From Paramarasmius palmivorus (taxonomy: Eukaryota > Basidiomycota > Agaricomycetes > Agaricales > Marasmiaceae): a stretch of 64,000 nucleotides of DNA. The stretch's first letter is position 1, and every line of letters begins with the position of its first letter. The stretch lies in NCBI GenBank assembly GCA_037176845.1, contig JAYKXP010000121.1:1-64000 (forward strand). The letters run 5' to 3'. Shown in pieces: positions 56,669 through 64,000 of this stretch. Under the pieces are notes generated by a model. That model had not been told where the DNA came from, did no database searches, and saw nothing but the letters and a program-made list of their open reading frames with translations. A program made the position numbers and the translations under genes.

Positions 56669-57463
56669 TACTACATATTGTTTAGCTTCTTAGATGAGTG
56701 TTACCGCGTACATTCTTGCTGTTTGAGTATTCGTCTCCCCCTTGTACATATTTCCGTTGAGTATTACATAGGATTTGACAGTGGCGTCTTGACTTGGTAG
56801 TGACATGATTTGTTGGTTCATTGGCCTGTTTTGCGATTTAGTTATGCTTTAGTCAGTTACTTGAAAACCGACACCAGATCCGCGATTCTGTTTTTGGGAG
56901 TCCCCGTTTTGCTTTTTGCGTAGAAAATTCTCAGTGTGATACGTGTGGGGAAAGGGCAGTGATTACGGCTACAGGGTGTAAAGATGTGTCTCTCCCCTGG
57001 AGACCATGGGAGCAGCGGCATGCGTGCTCATCGGATCTGGTTAAGCAAGCTAACCGTGGAAGGAACTGCTATTTACAGTATTTCTACGGTTCAACGTCAA
57101 CAAGACTCACAGCACTTCCTTTTTGGAGTTTCGTGTGTAATTTCGGTTCATAAAGTGCACTAAGAGAGGGCTGCGGTGCCACGGTGTGAATATTTGTTGA
57201 GCGTCGGCAATGATACATCGATGGAATTGGCGCTGGACTCTCTGGGTAAGTGCGCGTGTTTGTAGCAATTTAGAGCTGTGATCGCCGCGATTACTATAGG
57301 GTTCTCTTTTCATTGTACCTCGAGCTTCGAAAAGAGTGATCGCAGTTCAATTAGGGATGTGGCGGTACAGAAGATCTGCTAGCCGATTTGACATTGGGAG
57401 TTCCCGAGTATATAGAGCATTGTTCGATGGAGGTTATGCCGTCGTTCCCAGGTATTCTTTGCC
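56669..57463 (+). promoter_or_regulatory. Intergenic, with TATA box of the BTB gene
   Basis: No gene seen. TATATAGA at 57409-57416 lies 48 bp before the BTB ATG and is a plausible core promoter. Confidence 0.45.
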
Positions 57464-58244
57464 ATGTCTAGTGATTCATACGAACACCCTAATGTTTCTG
57501 GAGTTCCTTCTTTGCCTTCTGTTCCGCTCGTACATCAGGGTCCGGGAGAAGAGAGCGTCCGCGAAAACGCCAGGTCGTTCTTGATCGAGAATTCCCCTCC
57601 ACCTTATCGTTACAAGCACGGAAGGCAGTTTGATTTTCAGATTTTAGTTGGTGGTGAAGATTATGATTTCGTGGTACCTGCCGCATTGATGTGCGTTTCG
57701 AGTGGGCATTTCTCGGATTTGTCTCGTTCGGCTGGGATGGAAACACGTTTGCGCTGTATGCAAGTTAATGTCACGAGCTTCAATCGGGAAACCATTGCTA
57801 CAGTGTTAGGTGGGTTTATAGCAAGTCAATGTATGTGTGTGGATTGGCTGATTGATTTTTTTTGAAAAAAGAAATGATTTATCACCTAGACGTCCCTGAC
57901 GATACTTTGCGTCGGTTGGTGGATTTCCGCACGAATGGGAATCCTTTGCAACAGGAATGGGCTTTAGCACACATGTTAGATGTTCTCTGCCTTGCGAATG
58001 AATGGCGCATCCCGAAAATCAAGTGTTTGATACAGCTGACACTTGCTTTGGATGGTATGATACCTACAGCTGAACTTTGTTATGGTGAGTTCATTTGCTG
58101 CTTGGAAACACATTTCCTGTTTACTATCAAGCATATGTAGTTCGAGAGGTGGCCGATGCCGCAGGTGGATCTATACTGGTTAAGACTTGTGATCTGGCGT
58201 TGCTTGGAGTTAAGTCCGAACAAGATAGGGTGCCTGATGTATAA
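57464..58244 (+). CDS. BTB/POZ domain protein, 3 exons, 220 aa
   Basis: Exons 57464-57809, 57872-58084 and 58141-58244, introns of 62 and 56 bp, phases closing. After a Pro/Ser-rich N terminus the BTB core appears: FDFQILVGGEDYDFVVPAALM...SGHFSDL (the 'VHKAVLASRSPVFRAM' position), then VTSFNRETIATVL...IYHLDVPDDTL and MLDVLCLANEWRIPKIK. BTB proteins dimerise and often serve as Cullin-3 adaptors. No Kelch or MATH partner domain is present, as in many fungal BTB-only proteins. Both introns fall inside the domain. It has no counterpart in the left block at 9-16.5 kb. Confidence 0.82.
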
Positions 58245-58685
58245 GCCACTGTTTCTGTCACATAAACCTCTGTATCGCCGGTTGTCCCGTTTTTTCCTGT
58301 ACTTACAGTTTTCTTGTCTCGCAACAATCACTGTGGCACGTGTTATTGTTATACGTACGCTGATGCAAAACATGACACGTTCGTCTGCCGTAGAAGCACT
58401 CTGTCTAATGTTTGTATCGCGTTTGACAAACCCGGTTCCGCAAATGTTGTTGGGCTCCAACTCTCGATGTGGTTCCTACGGTCATGACGCACTATACATG
58501 CACGAATAGTATGGCGAAGGTTCGGCGTCGTCCAAAAACTACCTCGATTACTGAAAGGAGGCTGACTCTTCTCTGTCAAGTCGTGTGAAATGCTTTCCAG
58601 AGTTTTGAGGAATTCTTGTGTTACAGGAGTTCTACAAAAAGTACACGGTTATCGGTTGTTAAGAGGAACTAATACGTGAGCTACT
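58245..58685. other. Intergenic between converging BTB and F2 genes
   Basis: No gene; short shadow frames only. Confidence 0.4.
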
Positions 58686-59891
58686 TTACGGAACATTCGA
58701 GAGCGCTCTTCCTTGTAGAAGACGATTCTTCCGTTGTAGCTGAACATCCATTTGTAGCCAGATTGCATCTCCTCCTTCGCAGCTGCTAACGGTGAAAGCG
58801 TTGTCGAGAACATCTTCGAGCGCTATGGGTCGCCGTGTTAGGCTTGTCTGAAGATACGATTCCCACCGATCGAACAGTATATCCAGTCCTTCGGGGGACA
58901 TAACGACTGTCAGCCAAGGGATGCGTATCAGAGTCAAGAGGAAGCTTTCAGGAACAAGGAAGCTTGTGACCCCTGTCGTTCTCGACGCCCACGCTGACGA
59001 TGTTGGCTGGTACGCGAAGGTGATCGATGATCCTCTCTGTGGTGTCCTCGCGGACGTCCCAGAAAGACAGGAGGAGTCGCTGAAGGTGATAGTATGGTCG
59101 GAAGTTGTGCTGACCTACTAATCTTCGCGCAGTGGGCTCGCTGAGTATGGAAAGACGCATGCATCTGACACATGGGAATGGAACAACAGGCGTTCGTGAT
59201 TCAAGCGCCTCAACCGGTGCCTCTACGTCTGTGACTTCGGGAAATGTTAGGTTGTGCAAAATTTTCCACGCTGTAGGCACCGGTCGGTTGCTGTGTAGAA
59301 TAAACGTAGTGATGGTCGAAGAGCAGAGCTCCGCAAGTCGGTGAAGTCGCTCGGTATCTGCATCCCGGAGGTGGAGACAAGTTCCCTTGTCTTTGAGGCG
59401 ACACAGAAGTGTGTTGTATCGTGGACATGCTGGGTGTCGGTTTGCTGAAACAACGTTACTGGTGCAACCGATTTGGATGTAGAGGGATTTGGGCAACGTA
59501 GTTTTGCTCGGACTGCACTCTAACGTCCGAATGAGTAGCTCGAGGGTTTCCCTGTTCGATATCACCAAGTCTTTGTAGAAAGCGACGTATAACCTAAGCA
59601 TTCGTATATCAGCTGAAAGGTTTTCAATCGTGGATAACCGTGGGGCTCACTCTTTAGTTATCTCTCGGTTGATCGTCAGGAAGTGTGTGCAAGAGCATTT
59701 TCCTTCGTAGCGTATAATGTCTTTGAGTATGTCTGCTATCAGGCTGTCGTGCAGCGTCTGTCTCTTTTTCTGCTTTACATATCTTCCGTCGAGTCTGGGT
59801 AGGCCAGGAGTCTGTTCTGGCTGTGTGGTCTATGACGTAGAGTTAGTCAGAGGGATTCCTTGAGCAGAGCAAAAGACGTTACAGCGTTCAT
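58686..59891 (-). pseudogene. F2: F-box-like protein, family B, with one frameshift
   Basis: Minus-strand exons: 59883-59891 (nine bases, MNA), 59651-59829 and 59593 downward. The F-box-like part LIADILKDII...FLTINREITKE joins LYVAFYKDLVI across an intron in the same phase as F1. The 53-bp first intron has a clear branch site (CTGACTAAC). The frame reaches GVENDRGHKLPC and stops at 58948. The homologous continuation PWLTVVMSPEGLD...W is in another frame down to the stop at 58686. A one-base change near 58950-58975 is needed, and no intron can explain it because PWLT is conserved in F1. Either a recent pseudogene or an assembly error. Confidence 0.72.
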
Positions 59892-60352
59892 TGTTTGGAG
59901 TTTGCTAACGTTGCACTACGATCCTTAGCATTCAATGGAAACACAGTTGTTATGTTCACGTGTCGTCTCATGACTAATGTTGAAATGTAACTCGGATAAC
60001 CGGAATCCGCCCTTGCCGAACGCATCCGTCTGTAGAAATATCGTCGGCATTCTTCGTATGTCCGACATGTTTTGCTACGCCAATTTGTTCCCTTATACCG
60101 TGTGAGTGGTCTAGCACGATGTTGCGGATATCCGACTGACTTGAACCAGCCCGGGAGATGAGATCGATGAGAGGCTCTCATCTGAGATGAAGAAACAATA
60201 ACGTGGTGCTGTTCGTTGGCAAAAGACGTTCCGGGAGGCATTTGACTGGAGTTACCAGTGGGCACGTATTGTGCTGTTGCGATATGGTGAGCCTGTCTAT
60301 GCAAGGCCATGTTTATAATACCGTTTCGTTCTCTTGTAGAAGAAACCATCAC
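59892..60352 (-). CDS. Unknown ORF in the position of the 14.15 kb gene
   Basis: A minus-strand frame extends from 60352 to a stop at 59888-59890. It is basic and Arg/Tyr-rich (YEECRRYFYRRMRSAR) and ends HVNITTVFPLNAKDRSATL. It lies between F2 (-) and A2 (+), exactly where the 14150-14770 ORF lies between F1 (-) and A1 (+). The last 60 residues show weak similarity to it. The overlap with the F2 first exon is four bases at most, so transcripts would abut. Confidence 0.35.
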
Positions 60353-62000
60353 TTCATCCGATGGAATTCACTCTTGGTCAGTTTCGGCTTTACTCGAGAA
60401 CCTGTTTCTAGGACATGGTAAGTCAATATGTAGAAGTCGTGAAAGCTGTGTGTTTACATTTTGAGCTGCGTTGTGTCTGTTGGGACGAATAGATCGGCTG
60501 CATTTTGCCAGATCGTCCACCGGCTCGAGCGGCGAAGATCTGTTCTGACGGCAGGACTGTGGTAGCGGCTAAATTACAATGCAAGACGTTGTCGTTTGAA
60601 TGGTGTACAGCGAGGCAAGCTCGACGCTTACGAGTGGTCTAGCGAGTTGGGTGGCGTACGTGCGATATCGTCGGATGATTGGAACATCGAGTGAGTATTG
60701 ACTACCTTGTGTTTACCTTTCGGCGGCTATAAGCTAACTGCAGGACCGAAAACAGAGTTTAAGCTGATTGGACAGCTACTTGGTGATTATTGTGGTACTC
60801 GTCAAATGAAGAACTTCTAGCTTGCTGCAGCTGTAATCTTCACATTGGCTTGTTCCGTTGTAGATGGCAGATTATCCGCTGTTTCAGGAAACAATAGCAG
60901 GTTGGTCTGAATTCAGTCAGCGTTGATGCGCTTGAAGCGTTTGCTGAAGCTTGCCTTTTCATGTGTTTTTTCGTTTCTTGAGTGGATAGACGAACTGTCT
61001 AGACCAATGTCGACGATTTAATGAACTTTTGCTGTTAGTGGTTCAGTTCGGGTTGGGTTTCCAGGTATCATTTCTCAGCTTATTTTATGGCTTGTCGTTC
61101 TCACTCGCTGTTCAGTGTTTGAAAATGAACTATATGGCATTTTCGTTGATCGGTAAACGTGGTGGACGAGTATTTGTAACAAGGAGAGCGGTCTGATGTC
61201 GAATGCTTGGAACTAATAGTTGTTACTGTCGTGAATGGCAACAGTTTCTGTAAGTCACATTTCAGTTTTCGACTTGCGATTTACACCAGCAATAGTTTCC
61301 GTTCAGGATGCTTTGGGTATAGTTCATCTTGCGAGTTGAACTCTGCGAACAACTTTTGTCTACAAACGTGCTTCATGGGAATGCGATTTTAGCGGATATT
61401 CTTCAGGAAGCGTACTTTGCTATTGTGGTGATGGATGATGGGTATGGAAGAACCCAACAGCGTAACGTGAGTGTTAAGCAGTTTTTGAGAACTTTCCGAA
61501 TCGCTCTCGCTAAATACGGATTGTTTTTAAGCTTCAAACTCGGACGACGTTGGTGTACATATCTTCTTTGTCCCGAGAACGGGAACCGTGCGATAGCGTG
61601 TTGTTGTCGCAGTAGGTTGTTCAGAACTGAGCTGATTCCTATCTGTTTCTGGAAACCGATTACGTTCGCTACATTCCCTTTCTTTCTGTCTGCCTGTGGG
61701 GGATGCGAGGGAAAGCGGACGGATGAGCGGATGTTTTAAGGTTCTGTTCACGAGAACAACTGCCTCGAAATCAAATTGGGGCTAATCGCTTTTTTGGTTG
61801 GTGGAATTTTCCTGTGACGCGTACGTCCAATTTGCTTACATCGGATATGCAGATATCAGTGACGTCCTCCCCCTTGTTCTTGCGTTTATTTATTCTGTTG
61901 CTTAAACAGGCCGCGTAACTGTACAGCGAAGGCTGCTTCGATCGGTTTTGATATATAAGACAGGGCGTTTACAGCCTGGTTTTTGGAGCTCCGTTCTGCG
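60353..62000 (+). other. Unresolved region with scattered coding-like segments
   Basis: After an acceptor AATAG at about 60492 a frame reads IGCILPDRPPARAAKICSDG, and a second frame nearby reads GKLDAYEWSSELGGVRA before a good donor GTGAGT (about 60690). These suggest one or two exons of an unidentified plus-strand gene. A frame at 61329-61739 (VKQFLRTFRIALAKYGLFLSF) is also open. No full model could be built. Confidence 0.3.
61952..61959 (+). promoter_or_regulatory. TATA box of A2
   Basis: TATATAAG lies 116 bp before the A2 ATG. The distance is explained by a 60-bp 5'-UTR intron (62001-62060) with consensus donor GTAAGT, a CTGAC branch site and acceptor TTGCAG. Confidence 0.55.
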
Positions 62001-62067
62001 GTAAGTTCTACAATTCAGGCGTTCCTTTAATTATTGCTGACTTTCTTCGTTCTTTTGCAGCGTGTCC

Positions 62068-62867
62068 ATGTTCGATGAAGAGCATCTTGAGATGGACGTT
62101 CCACCTAACGTTGGCAGTACGAATGTCCACCACGAAGTTCGTTGTTTGGTTGTTGTGAAGCCAATGCTGATTGATGTGCATAGGAGTTTTTCCGTGAAGC
62201 TTTGCTGGAGTTCCAACCCATCCTGTATCCAACGGTAAAGGAATTAAAAGGAAAGAAGGTAAGCAGTTGGATACGTATTTGGGAGCAACAAAGTGTAACG
62301 CTGTGTTTATTTGTAGACAGTACTCTACTTTCCAACGCACGGTCTCCCTTCGTTGACTCAGATAGATCGACAGGCTTTACTTTCCGACGACTATTTACCT
62401 TATCTAGATGTTTCGTGCCAACCGCCAGAGGGAGCCGGAGTTATACGGCGAACATATATGATAACCGACCCCGCAGAACATTATGTGGTGGTCTACTTTC
62501 ATCAGACACGAGACAATTGTTTTCCTCGCAACGAGTTTCTGACATCTTCGTTAGAATCTCTTGCTGAAGGAAAGAGGCGTCCTTGGCTTGGTCCGTTGGT
62601 AGCTTATTTCGTGAGCGACGACGTGTTGGATTCGAATACCGTTGATGCTGAGATCGAGCAAGTGGTTGAGTGAGTTTTTGAAACTGCTCCGCTCGAATGG
62701 ATTGATAAAGCTTTTGTAGGCATCTTCACTCTATATATGAGCGCCTTCACCCGGATGCGTCTGTATTATTCGACGCGCTCCCCGTTGATGCGTCTATCAA
62801 ATATTGCTCCGTAGATGATCTTTTCGAATCTTTTACATCAGACTTGTGCGGAAAGGGGGTGCAATAG
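62068..62867 (+). CDS. A2: unknown protein, paralogue of A1, 4 coding exons, 205 aa
   Basis: Exons 62068-62109, 62184-62258, 62317-62669 and 62720-62867. A further intron at 62001-62060 lies in the 5' UTR. The frame closes exactly. The protein is MFDEEHLEMDVPPN + EFFREALLEFQPILYPTVKE + VLYFPTHGLP...DYLPYLD...RRTYMITDP...YVVVYFHQTRD...PWLGPLV + HLHSIYERL. The last two intron positions and phases agree with A1. The protein has no membrane segment and no motif I recognise. The donor of the first coding intron (GTTGGC) is weak, so the N terminus is less certain than the rest. Confidence 0.7.
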
Positions 62868-64000
62868 GATCATTTTCTTGTTCTGCGGGCTTTTTTGACG
62901 CTGTACGCTTTTTTTCTTCTTTGTTTTGCTTTGCCAAATAAAGCGAGCATGGTGTTGTCGACGTTGTCGTTGTCGTTGTCGTTGGAATACTTACTTGTTG
63001 GCGCTCCACGCCGGGATTGTTGGGCTTTGAACATTTGAATACCGAAACCGACGTGAGACTAATACAGGCCTACGTATCGAATGCTGTACTACATTGCTGA
63101 CGCGATTTTTTCTTTTCGTGGATGGGTTGTTAAGGCGTTCCACCAATCCTCTTTCCTTCGTTGGCACCATCTTCCGTGTTCGCATTTCCGCGTTAGTCGA
63201 TTCGAAGTGTCTGTTACGTGCAGAAAGGGATCCAAACGTCGCAGAGGATTTGCAGTCACCTTGGCTTCGAGATGCCTTTGGCGTTTGAGAAAAGTAGTAC
63301 ATACCATCCACTGGAGAGTAGTAATGATATTAATTGCAGCGTGTGCGTACCACAAGGACCCATAAAAAGGGTACTTGCTGCGAACTACTTGTTCATTAAT
63401 GCAGTTGTGTTCCACTGTTGCCGTGCAGAAGAAAATTGGTACACGTTCAACTGTTGACATAAATAGCATAGGCGCAGTGAAGTTAAAGATTTCTTCAGTG
63501 GATAGAACGAGGAACGGTGTGCGAACTGAACGTTTTCACCTTGGGTGTGAATCTCGAGTAGCAAGTGGCAATAACTATGCCATCTTTGTGCACTTCCGAA
63601 CGAGTATAAATGCTCGGGTTTAATTTGGCAAGGTTTACTCGACTCAGTCGCAACGATCCAATTTGCCTTGAGGTCGGCAGAGTAGTATTGCTACGCTGGT
63701 CATGTCAGCGAAAGTCTGTATTTCGCTGCTTAATTTTTTTCGTTGACGAATACGCGCCATCTTAATGTGGTAAAGATGATGTTATGGTGTAGAGCCGAAT
63801 TCAAGTTTTTGGATACAGTGACGTTATGCCTGTTACTGTATGTTGGGCGTCGAAGTTGCGTCGAAGCCACACGTCATAGTTTGGGTTCGAGGTGTGTGTC
63901 CAAGGCGCAATTAACAGAACTGTTGGACGTGACCTGCAGAAGTACCCAAGGGATGCCGTATTGAATGTACTGATCGCAGCGAAATGGTTTCACCTTTAGT
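62868..64000. other. Intergenic or unresolved right edge
   Basis: Holds a short (GTTGTC)n repeat at about 62955-62981 and overlapping small frames on both strands (62991-63623) that lack motifs. A gene starting near the edge (63743-63964 +) cannot be judged. Confidence 0.35.

Noticed and set aside
1..64000. tRNA, rRNA or CRISPR elements.
   Set aside because: I looked for tRNA B-box-like sequences and repeat-spacer arrays on both strands and saw none I could support.

Overview
The window looks like nuclear DNA of a basidiomycete fungus, most likely an Agaricomycete. The evidence is dense short introns (45-75 bp, GT-AG, CTNAY-like branch points), families of F-box-like, BTB/POZ and MYND proteins, a chromovirus-type Ty3 element, and Helitrons with DUF6570, Rep and PIF1 domains. 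All gene models were built by hand by joining open frames at splice sites. Most have exon phases that close to a whole number of codons, and paralogues share intron positions.

Layout. 1-7999: 3' part of a Ty3/gypsy retrotransposon (Gag, protease, a broken pol, an extra 3' ORF, one LTR). 9.0-16.5 kb: a block with a nucleotidyltransferase-like gene (NT1, +), F-box-like gene FA1 (+), F-box-like gene F1 (-), an unknown gene (-) and unknown gene A1 (+). 16.6-30 kb: lineage-type unknown multi-exon genes (a minus gene at 16.6-17.8, a 13-exon gene at 19.8-22.2, others at 24.5-29.8), a dead Helitron helicase (23.3-24.0) and a small minus gene with a viroplasmin/RNase H1 N-terminal-like domain (30.3-31.0). 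31.5-40.3 kb: a large Helitron whose single AT-rich ORF joins DUF6570, HUH Rep, PIF1 helicase and a USP-like cysteine protease. 40.8-46.6 kb: an unknown five-exon gene and tandem copies NT2 and NT3. 47.4-49.4 kb: a MYND gene (-). 51.2-62.9 kb: NT4 (+), FA2 and FA3 (+), a BTB gene (+), F2 (-, frameshifted), an unknown ORF (-) and A2 (+).

The main discovery is that the 9-16.5 kb block and the 51-63 kb block hold the same families in the same order and orientation (NT+, FA+, F-, ORF-, A+). This suggests an old segmental duplication that later diverged and was separated by transposons. The NT family (four copies) carries a G-S ... D-x-D nucleotidyltransferase signature in three copies and a decayed site in the fourth. 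Its neighbours are F-box-like and BTB proteins, which in other systems are adaptors for ubiquitin ligases. I infer a fast-evolving accessory gene cluster; no biochemical role is shown by the sequence.
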